Shown one piece after another: positions 11,179 to 20,698 of a stretch of DNA of 64,000 bases (within the stretch, counting starts at the first letter, position 1; each line of letters begins with the position of its first letter). The stretch comes from Rebecca billardiae RCC1528. Lineage: Eukaryota; Haptophyta. A program made the translations under genes and the position numbers. Below the pieces are notes generated by a model. It was not told the origin of the DNA, did no database searches, and saw only the letters and a list, made by a program, of their open reading frames with translations. The stretch spans positions 62,001 to 126,000 of the forward strand of contig OZ251228.1 of assembly GCA_965240325.2 (NCBI GenBank), given 5' to 3'.

Positions 11179-12840
11179 ATGACTCGCCCGCCCATCACCT
11201 CCGCCGAGATGGTCGCGCGCACCGGCCTGCGCGCTGACCTCGCACACAGTCTCGTGCCCAACGCCATGCAGCGCAACTACGTGGCGCTGGCGTCCTTCAT
11301 CCATGCCTTCACCGGCGTTGACCTGTCCGTGGAGCTGCGTGACGGCGTCGATCTGCTCTACCGCGGCGCGCGCGTGTCGCGGTTCCGTCCCAACCACCGT
11401 TCCTCGCTGGCGCAGCCCGAGTTTGTGCGCGCGCGGCTCGCCGAGTATGTGTCATCGGGCGTGCTGGCGGGGCCGGCGCGCGGCGGCCGGCCCCTGCCGC
11501 GGCCAGTGGCGGTGTCGCCGCTCGGTTGCGTACCGAAGGACGAGGACGACTTCCGCCTCATCGTGGACATGACGGCCTCGGGCGTGAACGCCGACATCCG
11601 CGCGCCGCGGTTCACCTTTGAGTCGCTGGACGAGCTCCTGGCCGATCTGACCCCCGGCACCTGGATCTTCAAGGTGGACATCGACGCGGCATACACGCGC
11701 GTCGCCGTGCGCCCGGAGGATCTGTGGCTGCTCTGCATTTGGTGGGAGGGCGCCTACTACGTGTACACCTCGCTCCCCTTCGGCGCCGCGTCCGCGCCGT
11801 TCCTGTTTTGCCGGCTCTCAGATCTGCTGCGGCACGCGTTCGTGGCGCGCTGGTCGGGGGAGCTGCGCTTCAAGCTCAAGAATTTTGTCGATGACGGTTT
11901 CGGGTGGAGCTCGCACCGGGGGGACCTCGATCGGGCATTCCAGCTCTACTGCTCGACGCTGCGCGCCGCGGGTCTGCCGCCGTCGGCCAAGCCGACCAAG
12001 ATCGTGCCCGCATGCCAGCACATCGAGCTGCTTGGCGTCGTCATTGACGCGGTCCAGGGCTCGGTGTCTCTACCCGAGCGGAAGCGCGCCAAGTGGTTCC
12101 CGGCGCTGCTCACGCTGCTCGGCAGCCGCGTGACGCGCCCGGAGCTCAGCTCGCTCATCGGCAAGCTCGGCTGGATCGCTCGGATACAGCCCGCGGTTCG
12201 CCCGTTCATCCGCCCCTTCCTCGACCTCCTCTATGCGCGGCACGATGCGTTCGCTGCGTCCGGCACCCTCGTGGCGCCCCTGGGGGTGCTGCTGCCGCGC
12301 GAGTGCGCTTTCTTCGCGCGGCTGCTCGAGCGGGGCTCGTGTCGGCGGCAGCTGTACGTGCGACCCTCGGAGCGGCTGGCGGTGGCCACGGACGCCGCCC
12401 TCTCCACGGGGCGCGGTGGGGCGGCGTCGTCGGCGGGCCATGTCGCCGCGTGGGACCTGCGCGCCTTCGTGCCGGCCGGCGAGGCGTGGGACATCAACGA
12501 GCTCGAGTGCTTGTGCGTCCTGCTCGCCGGCTTGCGCTGGCTCGCCGGCCGCTCCGCTGTGCACCTCCTCTTACTGTGTGATAACTCTGCATCCGTGGCG
12601 TGGCTGTCGCGCATGTCTGTGCCCCACCGACCGGTGCTCAACTGCCTGCTGCAAGACCTCGCCCTGCTCGCGGCGGAGACATCCAGCACGCTGCTCTGCA
12701 AGCATGTGCCTGGGGCGCGCAATCGGGTGGCGGACGCAATCAGCCGCGGCCGCGCGGTGCTTCCCGAGTACTGGCCCGAGCTCCGGGATGAGGCCGCCGC
12801 GTCCTTCGCGGCGGCCGGCGATCAGCACGGCCTGCCCTGA
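11179..12840 (+). CDS. Reverse transcriptase-RNase H (553 aa)
   Basis: Copies element RNA into DNA. RT motifs are clear: FRLIVDMTASGVN (about 11553-11590), IFKVDIDAAYTRV with the first catalytic Asp, SLPFGAASAPFLF, and the catalytic pair in KNFVDDGFGW (about 11878-11905, an FVDD variant of YxDD). RNase H follows: VATDAALS (about 12382), an ELECLCVL segment (Glu near 12499), LLLCDNSASVAWLS (near 12570) and PGARNRVADAISRG near the end. This chain most resembles DIRS-type polymerases. The start is the first ATG, but the frame is open and in phase back to the TAG closing the gag-like ORF, so the product could instead arise by readthrough. No protease or integrase domain is present. Confidence 0.85.
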   Translation: MTRPPITSAEMVARTGLRADLAHSLVPNAMQRNYVALASFIHAFTGVDLSVELRDGVDLLYRGARVSRFRPNHRSSLAQPEFVRARLAEYVSSGVLAGPARGGRPLPRPVAVSPLGCVPKDEDDFRLIVDMTASGVNADIRAPRFTFESLDELLADLTPGTWIFKVDIDAAYTRVAVRPEDLWLLCIWWEGAYYVYTSLPFGAASAPFLFCRLSDLLRHAFVARWSGELRFKLKNFVDDGFGWSSHRGDLDRAFQLYCSTLRAAGLPPSAKPTKIVPACQHIELLGVVIDAVQGSVSLPERKRAKWFPALLTLLGSRVTRPELSSLIGKLGWIARIQPAVRPFIRPFLDLLYARHDAFAASGTLVAPLGVLLPRECAFFARLLERGSCRRQLYVRPSERLAVATDAALSTGRGGAASSAGHVAAWDLRAFVPAGEAWDINELECLCVLLAGLRWLAGRSAVHLLLLCDNSASVAWLSRMSVPHRPVLNCLLQDLALLAAETSSTLLCKHVPGARNRVADAISRGRAVLPEYWPELRDEAAASFAAAGDQHGLP

Positions 12841-13057
12841 ACGCCCGGTCGCCGCCGCTCAGCAGCCAGCGGGGCGGGTCAGCAGTGCTGACTCAGCCGG
12901 CCGACCTGCCCCTTGACCCTGCTAGTGCCGATCGTGCGCGCCTGCTGCGTGCCCCCGGCATGCTCGCCTGGCCCAGCCAAGAACCATCGGCGTTCGCTGC
13001 TGCTGCCTTCGACGCCGCGGCGGCGGGTGGCGGCGCCGCGCGCCACCGTCCGCGCCG
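12841..13057 (+). other. Region after the RT stop, possible start of a third retroelement ORF
   Basis: About 215 bp of ordinary coding-like sequence after the RT stop. One frame, from about 12843, reads through TQPADLPLDPASADRARLL and an ATG at 12960, then runs into the repeat array. In DIRS-like elements a recombinase ORF often begins around here, but no recombinase motif is visible, so no CDS is called. Confidence 0.35.
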
Positions 13058-13834
13058 CTCATCATGCGCGCGCGCCGGTCAACATGCGCCGAGCATCATG
13101 CGCGCGCGCCGATCATCACGCGCGCACGCCGATCATCATGCGCGCGCGCCGATCATCATGCGCGCGCGCCGGTCATCTTGCGCCGATCATGCGCGCGCGC
13201 CGATCGTCATGCGCCGATCATCATGCGCGCGCGCCGATCATCATGCGCCGATCATGCGCGCGCGCCGATCATCATGCGCCGATCATGCGCCGATCATGCG
13301 CCGATCATGCGCCGATCATGCGCCGATCATGCGCCCGCGCCGATCATCATGCGCCGATCATGCGCGCGCGCCGATCATCATGCGCCGATCATGCGCCGAT
13401 CATGCGCCGATCATGCGCCCGCGCCGATCATCATGCGCCGATCATGCGCGCGCGCCGATCATCATGCGCCGATCATGCGCCGATCATGCGCCGATCATGC
13501 GCCGATCATGCGCCGATCATGCGCCCGCGCCGATCATCATGCGCCGATCATGCGCCGATCATGCGCGCGCGCCGATCATCACGCGCCGATCATGCGCCGA
13601 TCATGCGCCCGCGCCGATCATCATGCGCCGATCACGCGCGCGCGCCGATCATCATGCGCCGATCATGCGCCGATCATGCGCCCGCGCCGATCATCATGCG
13701 CCGATCATCATGCGCGCGCGCCGATCATCATGCGCGCGCGCCGATCATCATGCGCGCGCGCCGATCATCATGCGCCGATCATGCGCGCGCGCCGATCATC
13801 ATGCGCCGATCGTCATGCGTGCGCGCCGATCATC
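13058..13834. repeat. GATCATGCGC short-period array
   Basis: About 780 bp built from alternating units of the type GATCATGCGCC (11 bp) and GATCATCATGCGCGCGCGCC (20 bp). It is open in all three forward frames because of its composition and would encode Arg-Ser-Ser-Cys-Ala-Asp-His repeats; I do not consider it coding. It lies between the RT ORF and the 3' direct repeat and appears to have expanded inside the element. Confidence 0.9.
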
Positions 13835-14584
13835 CGCGGCGCGTCCGCCGTCGCTCGCGTGCCGCGCGACCGTCCTCGTTCGCGCGGCGTGCGTCGCCTA
13901 CTCCCCGCCGCTTCCACCGGCCGCCATCGCTCCCACAGCGCAGGCGGCCCGGCGGTTTGCCACAGCCGGACAGCGGGCTTCGGCGCTTCGCCCTTCGCGT
14001 CCAAGGTCCAAGGGGCGCATGGCGATTCAGGGCTACGCACGCTGGCTGGACGTCGCTTCGCGGAGCTCGGGGTGCTGCCCGCCGTCGACGGCCGACACCG
14101 GGCGGGTTGGCGCGCGTGCGAGGCTTTCGCGCGGCGTATCTGGCGTGGCTGCACGATGAGTGTCGGGCGCTGGGGCTCCCACAACGTGTGTTGGCGCCAA
14201 CTCGGTTCGACGCTCGGCCGTGGCGACGCTGGCCGTTCCTGGGGCTTCCCGCGGCCGAGATCACCGCTGCGGGGCGGTGGGCGGGGCCTGCGCCCCGCAC
14301 GTACTTCCCGGGAGCTGCCCCGCCCGACGGCACGCGCTTGGCGCTGACGGCGTGCGTCGGGGCGTGGCCGGGCGCAGCGTCTCTGGGGGTCGGGGCCGGG
14401 CCTGGCCTCGACCGCGCCGGCCGACGCCGCCCATGCCGGCGTGGCGCCTGGCGCTGCGCCCCTGTGGGCGGGCGCTGTCTCGCCGCCCGGCCCCCCGTGA
14501 CGTCTGGCGGCCCCAGGCAAGCTAGGCAGCCGCCCAACGTAAACACCGGACCGCCATAAGGCGGAGCGCGACGCGCGCGGTTAT
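13835..14584 (+). other. 3' internal region of the retroelement, function unassigned
   Basis: About 750 bp between the array and the 3' direct repeat. One forward frame contains a plausible globular stretch (FRAAYLAWLHDECRALGLP, about 14120-14175, followed by a Trp/Pro-rich part), but no complete ORF with recognisable catalytic residues spans it. It may be the remnant of a third ORF that has lost its frame. No tyrosine-recombinase R-H-R-Y signature was found by eye. Confidence 0.4.
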
Positions 14585-15021
14585 GGGGCGATGGCCGACG
14601 CGACGGGAGTGGCGGGTTTGGCAGTCTGCGGCGGTTATCGCGTTATGACTGCCGGCGCCGCTTCGCCGCCGCCCGATACCCTCCTCCAGCGCCCCTCCGA
14701 CCGCACCCCCGCCCGGACGGGCTCGGAGCTCGGAGCTCGCAGCGCGCCCCCGGACAGCGTTCCGAGCGTGTGGCAGCTCGCTTTTGGCGCGGACCGCAGA
14801 AAAGTGAGCGCGCGCCGGGAGTTGACGGGCAGTGACCGGCTTTGGCGAACAGGAGCGAGTTTCGCCCAGCAGCCGTCCGCTTTCCCGCCCGACCGCACGG
14901 CGCACCTCGCCCTGCCCGACCGCCGACCGGACCGCCGCCCGACTACCAAACCCAGCCGACGGGCCACGCTTGGCGCCGAGCAGCCGCACGGACAACCAGC
15001 TGCGCTCCTCCGCCTCCCGCC
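14585..15021 (+). repeat. 3' direct terminal repeat of the retroelement
   Basis: 437 bp copy of 8670-9106. It ends 164 bp before the ATG of the BET-like gene, with a hairpin-bearing spacer between (about 15035-15120: CTAACAGAG...CCTGTTG and ACTCAACAGAACATCCTTCTG). The repeat therefore sits in what should be the promoter region of that gene. Confidence 0.85.
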
Positions 15022-15185
15022 CGCCCTCCCTCGGCTAACAGAGCCTGGGCCCTGTTGTCGAGCCCACCCCCCCCCTCGCCGATCGGCCAACTCAACAGAA
15101 CATCCTTCTGTTGAGTTGGCCGAAAAGCGCCAAACCGGGTTGGACTGGGCGCACTCCGACACAACCACGCCCCGCCTACGCAGGG

Positions 15186-16223
15186 ATGGCGGCGCAGCGC
15201 GCGCGGCTGCTGCACGGCGCGGTGCCGGTGGACGCCGCGGTGCGCGAGCGGTGCCTCGAGCTGCTCCGCCTCGTGCGCGACGACCCCTCCTCCCACGCCA
15301 TCCGCCAGCCCGTCTCGCGCAAGAAGGTGCCCGCGTACTACGAGGTGATCAGCCAGCCGATGGACCTGAAGACGCTCGAGGCGCAGACGCTCGAGGGGCG
15401 GTTCGGCACGCTCGAGGACTTCGCGAACGCGCTGCGGCTGATCTGGCGCAACGCATTCATGTTCAACGAGGCGGGCGACCGGCACGGCCGCCAGGTCTTC
15501 GAGAACGCCAAGGCGCTCGCCATCGAGTCGGAGCAGCACCTCGAGGCTCTCTTCGCCGAGATCGAATCTCGGCCGGAGGTCGGGTCCGCGCCGGAGCGCG
15601 TGCCGGTGATGCAGCGGCTGCAGCTCGAGCTCGCGCGCATGCGCGCCAACCCGCTCGCCCTCTGGTTCCGCGACCCCGTCTCCGCCGAGCTCCACCCCGA
15701 GTACTACGAGGCGATCGCGGAGCCGATGGACCTGCGCACCGCGCTCTCGAGCATCGACCTGGGGCACTGGAGCAAGCCGGCGCAGGTGGAGGCGGGGGTG
15801 CACCTGATCTGGACGAACGCGCGCGCGTACAACGGCGAGGGCTCCGCGATCGACGCCGCCGCGCTCTGCTGCTGCCACACGTGGAACGCGCGGTACACGC
15901 GCGCGCTCGAGGTGGCGCCGCGGCAGCGCAAGCTGCGCCGGCTCGCGCCGGCCGCGCCGCTCGACCACTCGCGCCTCGCGCTGCTCGACCTCTGCCGCCG
16001 GCTGCCCGCGCGCGTGCTGCGGCAGGCCGCGGCGGCGCTCGGCAGCGCGTGCGCCGAGCCCGCCGAGGACGGCAGCGGCGCGATCTCGATCGACCTCTCG
16101 CGCGCGGACGAGCCCTCCGTGCTCGCTGCGCTGCGCGTGGGCGTCGAGTACATCGAGCAGCAGCAGCGCGCGGAGGCGGGGGAGCAGCCGCAGCAGCAGC
16201 AGCAGCAGCAGCAGCCGTCGTAG
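15186..16223 (+). CDS. BET-type protein: two bromodomains plus NET/ET domain
   Basis: A 345-residue intronless protein predicted to bind acetylated histones and recruit transcription factors in the nucleus. Bromodomain 1 spans about residues 20-122, with a ZA-loop segment ending YYEVISQPMDLKT and the acetyl-lysine-binding Asn in FMFN (N94). Bromodomain 2 spans about 145-240 with YYEAIAEPMDLRT and the matching Asn in AYN (N216). A NET/ET-like domain at about 262-325 contains LCRRLPARVL and ISIDLSRADEPSVLAAL. The C-terminus is a run of Gln (about 335-343). Animal BET proteins are much longer; this is compact. The start is the first ATG before bromodomain 1. It lies 164 bp after a retroelement repeat and converges with the LRR gene. 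Confidence 0.9.
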   Translation: MAAQRARLLHGAVPVDAAVRERCLELLRLVRDDPSSHAIRQPVSRKKVPAYYEVISQPMDLKTLEAQTLEGRFGTLEDFANALRLIWRNAFMFNEAGDRHGRQVFENAKALAIESEQHLEALFAEIESRPEVGSAPERVPVMQRLQLELARMRANPLALWFRDPVSAELHPEYYEAIAEPMDLRTALSSIDLGHWSKPAQVEAGVHLIWTNARAYNGEGSAIDAAALCCCHTWNARYTRALEVAPRQRKLRRLAPAAPLDHSRLALLDLCRRLPARVLRQAAAALGSACAEPAEDGSGAISIDLSRADEPSVLAALRVGVEYIEQQQRAEAGEQPQQQQQQQQPS

Positions 16224-16751
16224 CAGGGGCGCGCCGCCGTAGCGCAGATGCGCGAGTGCATATCAGCCGTCGTAGTATATACGGCTGCTAGCGTCATTGT
16301 CGGCGCCCCCGGCCTGCGTCCGCGTCCGCGCCCGAGTTCGCGGTACCGGGTCGTCAACGGTTCACACAGTCACAGTGACAGTTGACCGGCAGCCGGCAGC
16401 CGCGCCAAGCCCGGGCCCACGGGCACGGGCCCACCGACGGGCACCGTGCACTAGCAGCACTACTATATATACTAATTTAGCAGACGCGGCCGGTGCGGGC
16501 TGCTCGTCCGCGCATCAGGATGATCGGACGACTCAGGCTCAGCAGTAGACTACGGAAAACCCGGGGCGGTCTTACCGCAGCAGGCACTACCCGGCGACAT
16601 ACATATGCCAGTGCCTGCATCAGCGCGCGATCGGTGCGCGACGCGACTGTGAGCGCCGATGAGCAGCCGCCGCCGCAGCGCAGGTCGCTGATATGCGGTT
16701 AGTGGCGCGGAATACGGGAGGCGGCGACGTCCTCGTCCGGCCGGCCGCCTG
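16224..16751. other. Intergenic region between convergent BET-like and LRR genes
   Basis: About 530 bp holding the presumed 3' ends of two convergent genes. It is mixed GC/AT with ATATATA near 16463-16470 and short direct repeats of GGCACGGGC type. No gene or structured RNA recognised. Confidence 0.6.
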
Positions 16752-19315
16752 CTACGCCATCGGGAGCGCAGCGGACTGACGATTGCTCTTGGCACCGCCC
16801 AGCGTCGCGGCGGTGGCGATCGGGCCGATGGGCCGCGCGACGGGCCGCGCAGGCGGCTGCCGGTGCAAGATCGGGTGAACGGGGGCCACGGGGCCGCGCT
16901 GGAAGCGCGCGCGGCCGCCGCGGCCTCCGCCGCCCTTGCCCGCGCCGCCGCCGCCACGCCGCGCGCCGCCGAGCTCGGCCTCGTCGGACGCCGACTCGTC
17001 CGTGGCGGAGTCGTCGCTGTCCCGCGTCGAGCTCGGTCCGGAGCGGCCGGGGCGGGAGAGGCGCCGGGCGCGCGCCCTGGAGACGAGGGCTGCCGCGCCG
17101 CACAGGGCTGCCGCGCAGCACAGGGCGAGGCTGACGGCCGCGCCCAGCGCCATCGCGCGCGCGGCGCCGCGCGTGTGGTGCAAGGCCGGCGGCGGCGAGT
17201 CCGCTCCGGGCGGCCGCAGCGGCGGCGGTGGCGGCTGCGGCGGCCGTGGCGGCGGCGGCGGCGGCGGCGGCGGCGCGGGCGGCGTCGGCGGTGGCGGCGG
17301 CGCCGAGGGCGGGCAGTATGGCAGCAGCTCCCGCCGCCCCCTCGTGCCATACGCAAACGGCCCGCCGCAGATTGCAGTGCCGCCCGCCTCCCTGCCGCGG
17401 CGCGCGCGCACGCGGGGGGAGGGGGTGCGCAGCAGCGCGCGCAAGGCCGGGGCGCGGCGGCGGCGCGGCAGTGGGCACGCTGCCGGCTGAGGAGGCGTGC
17501 CGCGCGCCGCGCGCCGCGTGCGCCGAGCAGCTCTGCAGCAGCTCCGGGCTGGGCGCGTGCCGGGCGCAGCCGCAGCAGAGGCGCACGCGCGGCCGGTGCG
17601 CGCGCACAGCAGAGAGAGACCGCTCAGTGCGCCCAGCTCGGACGGCACCGTGCCGCTCAGCGCGTTCGAGTCGAGGAAGCTGGGCGCAGGCAGAGGCGCA
17701 CGCGCGCGCGCGCCGGCGTGCGCGCGGGGTCAGTGCCGCCTCACGCGCGGCCACACACGGCCGCCGCGCAGCACGCGCGGCGCCGCGCGCGCAATGGCGC
17801 GCGCGCGCACAGCTCGCCCAGCCGGCTCATGCCGCCCAGCTCGGTCGGCAGCGTGCCGCTCAGCCGGTTGTCCTGCAGCGAGCTGCATCGCAGCAGCGGC
17901 GCAGCAGCGGCGCAGCACGGGGCGCAGCACGGGGCCGGCGCGCGGGCACGCGCGGGCACGCGCTCACGCCACGCGCGCCACGCGGCACGCACAGCGTGCC
18001 GCGGCCTCGCGAGCCGCGCACACACAGCGCGCGCGCGCGCCCGCGCGCGCGCTCGCTCGGCCCGCGATGTGCGCGCGCGCCGCGCGTGCTGTGTGCGCCG
18101 CGCGCGCGCTGTGTGCGCCGCGCGCGCTGTGTGCGCCGCGCACACAGTCCGTGCAGCGCCGAGAGCGCGCCCAGCTGCGTGGGCAGCGCGCCGCTGAGAA
18201 GGTTCTCCCACAGCTCGCTGCGCGCGCACCGCGGAGGAGGGCGGCGCACGGGCGTGGTGGGGTCCGGCGCGGCGCGCGGGCCGAGCCTGCCCTCCCCTCC
18301 GCGCCAACCTGGCAGGCGCGGCGCCATCCAATCAGCGTGCGTGGCGCGGCTGTGGCGCGCCCGCGCGCGCGTGCGCCCCGGCGCGCACAGGCGCTCCAGC
18401 GCGGAGAGTGCGCCCAGCTCGGTGGGCAGCGCGCCGCTGAGCGCGTTGTAGAAGAGCTCGCTGCGCACGCCGGCGGCGCACGCGCGGCGCAGCGGCTCAG
18501 CGCGCGCCCGCAGCGCGCCACCGCGGCGCCGCGGCCGCGAGCGCGCGCGCGCGCGCTCGCGGCCGGCCCGTGCGCGCGCGCGCGCTCGGCCGCGCTCACA
18601 GGTAGCGCAGACGGCTGAGCCGCCCCAGCTCGGTGGGGATGCGCTGGCTCAGCGAGTTCACGTCCAGGTGCCTGCGCCGTGCGCACGCGCGCGGGGGGCG
18701 GGGGTCACGCGGGGACGAGGGCGGACGGGTGCCGTGGCGCCGCCATGCGGCCGAGGCGGCTGGCGCGCGCGGCCGGGCGACCAGCAGGCGGCTGCGCGGT
18801 GCGCAACGCACAGGTACGTCAGCGAGGCGAGCTCGCCGACCTCCGTCGGGATCGTGCCCGTCAGCTCGTTGTCGTGCAGCGAGCTGCGCCCAGGCCGCGC
18901 GCGCGATGCGCGAGCGAACGCGCAGCCGCACGTGTGCACCGCACGTGTGCACCGCAGGTGAGCTGCGCACGCACGCGGCCACACGCGCGCGCGCGGCCGC
19001 GCGGGCGTACAGGTAGGTGAGCCGTAATCTACCCAGCTCCGTCGGCACCGTGCCTGTGAGCTCGTCGTTCAGCCCCCTGCGCACCAGCAGCGGTCGGAGG
19101 TCCGCCGGGTGCACACGCGGCCTCGTCGGGTCAGGCGGCGCGGCGGCGCGGCGCGGGCGCGCCTCGTGCCGCGCGCACATCATCTGCTCGAGCCAGAGTG
19201 GGCAGCTCCAGCCGGGGCAGAGCTCGCCGAGCCTCGACGCGAGCGATGGCTGAGAGGCCGTCGGCTCGCCGAGCATGAGCAGCGCCGCCACCCGCAGCAC
19301 CGCGCCGCGCCGCAT
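16752..19315 (-). CDS. Transmembrane leucine-rich-repeat protein, one LRR per exon
   Basis: Predicted cell-surface protein. Exon 1 (19315-19179) encodes a signal peptide and Cys-rich cap (CPGWSCPLWLEQM). LRR exons follow at 19076-19011 (66 nt), 18883-18812, 18671-18600, 18460-18389, 18217-18146, 17882-17811 and 17679-17608; the last six are exactly 72 nt (24 codons). All introns are phase 2, start GTGCG/GTACG/GTGAG/GTGTG and end CAG. Each exon encodes an LxxNxLSGxxPTELGxLxxL unit as in plant-type extracellular LRRs. The C-terminal exon or exons (below about 17570) encode a Pro-rich stalk, one membrane span (MALGAAVSLALCCAAALCG) and an acidic/Gly/Arg-rich cytoplasmic tail, with no kinase domain. 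The exact border between the last LRR and the stalk is unresolved. Confidence 0.8.
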
Positions 19316-19401
19316 GATGGCGGCCGCCCGTCTTGGGCCGCCAGTTCGCTTTGCTTTGGTTCAAAAGTGTAATTGGTTGCCGCACTGGAGCGACTCCTAT
19401 A

Positions 19402-20209
19402 GTGGCCCTCAAGTTTAAGCGATAAAATCAAGCGGCTGCTCTATCGTCGGCGCTGAAGGTGAAGGCCGTGGTGCTGATGGCTGCGTACTTGGGGCTGATG
19501 CCCGCCCACAGTCACGTGTTCAGCCTTGCCGTGTCGTGCGCGAGGCGGCGGTAGCGTGCGCTGAAAGTAGGTGCAGCCGATCGGCGAGCTCGACGGTAGC
19601 CGCGCGGCGGCCTCCCGACCAAGCCGTGTGAGGCAGCCGCCGGCCTGCGCCTGCGAGTCCTCCGTGCGTGGAGCTAGGCTCCCACGCGTGGCCCGAGGCG
19701 TACACGGGGTGCCGTCCGAGCGCGCCAGTACACACCGAGCGCAGCAAGCTGGGCACCCTGCGCGGCAGGAGCATCCAATCGAGCGAGCGCTGCCCACGAG
19801 ATGAGCCCGTCGAGCCGCTGGCACGGCCCGGCGCGGCAGCTGCGCGAAAGTCTGTGGTGCGCCTGCACGTGGTCAAAGCACGAGCTCACACGCTGTGTGT
19901 GGACCAGGGACCCAGAGTGTACGTGCATGCGCACCACGCTCGAATTTATTGCGTGCGTGGAGCGGCGCTGTGCGTGCACGACCATGCTGGTGCATGTGAG
20001 ACCAGTCAGGTCTGTGCGCGATGGCCGGCCGCGCGAGCGCGCGCGTGCGCGACACAGCACACTTGCGGGCGAGCCGTGTGTCTGCGCAGACGCGGGTGCT
20101 CCCCGACCGTGCGCCACGAGCGAGAGAGCCGCCATGGTGCGCTCGTCACGGCGTGAGCGGGCGTGCAATCACGTAGCCAGCGAAGCGAACGCTTAAACCT
20201 GAGGGGTAC
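19402..20209. mobile_element. 808-bp TA-flanked non-autonomous DNA transposon, copy 1
   Basis: Flanked by TA target duplications (19400-19401 and 20210-20211). The terminal inverted repeats are imperfect, about 20 bp: left end GTGGCCCTCAAGTTTAAGCG, and the right end read inward GTACCCCTCAGGTTTAAGCG. It is the same length as, and nearly identical to, 25467-26274; I found one difference (A at about 20110 against G). No transposase is encoded; several open frames on both strands lack domains. TA duplication and size fit a Tc1/mariner-derived non-autonomous element. Confidence 0.88.
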
Positions 20210-20211
20210 TA

Positions 20212-20698
20212 AGTGGTAATAAAAGAGAGGTAAATGTTGCGCTGGTGCCAGGGGTGCGCTGAGGCGCGCGGGCTGCACCACGCGTACGACAATATTCGGG
20301 TCGGTATTCCACCACAGCGCGACCTCCGATCATTCGGCCCTGGTGGGCGAGGAGGAGACCATGCGCGTAGTGATTTGCGAGAGTTCGCTGATGCTTAAGC
20401 GTTGCGGCGCGCGGCGGTAGCAGTGCGCAGAGCATGGAGAGAAGGGCTGCAAACCACGCTAGTACGACCCATTAGCGCTGCCTCTTCGAGGCTGTATGCG
20501 TCGATTGCGCTCTAACGCCGGGTGCTGCGCGCGCTGTGTCGCCCAGGCGGCCGCCACCGTGCCGCACGCGGCCGTCGCCGGGGCTCTGGACGGATGATGG
20601 CTGCGATTCAAAAGTGCATACCGCGTAGATTCTTGTAACCGACCAATCAGCGAGCAGCTCACCAACCGGGAGGCCGTCCTCCCACCCCGGGAGCCACC
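20212..20698. other. 5' flank of the transposase gene
   Basis: Nearly 490 bp with moderate A+T immediately after element copy 1 (AATAAAAGAGAGGTAAATG near 20219-20237). I looked here for a terminal repeat matching sequence after 22015 and found none. No gene recognised. Confidence 0.5.

Larger units (their letters stand above)
8670..15021 (+). mobile_element. Retroelement with 437-bp direct repeats, gag-like and RT-RNase H ORFs (DIRS/Ngaro-like candidate)
   Basis: About 6.35 kb bounded by 437-bp direct repeats at 8670-9106 and 14585-15021 that appear identical. Inside, in order, are a gag-like ORF (9115-11112), a reverse transcriptase-RNase H ORF (11113/11179-12840), a short-period repeat array (13058-13834) and about 750 bp of unassigned sequence. 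RT followed directly by RNase H, with a terminal NRVADAISR motif and no visible protease or DDE integrase, is the arrangement of DIRS/Ngaro/PAT (tyrosine-recombinase) retrotransposons. I could not find the recombinase, so the class is provisional and a degenerate LTR retrotransposon remains possible. The near-identity of the repeats suggests recent insertion. Confidence 0.75.

Noticed and set aside
13064-14347. Long open frames through the GATCATGCGC array
   Set aside because: All three forward frames are open across the array because of its composition. No frame shows a domain, and no ATG-led ORF with recognisable content spans it.
13835-14584. Tyrosine recombinase ORF expected for a DIRS-like element
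   Set aside because: I looked in all three forward frames for an R...HxxR...Y arrangement and could not find it. The region is left unassigned.
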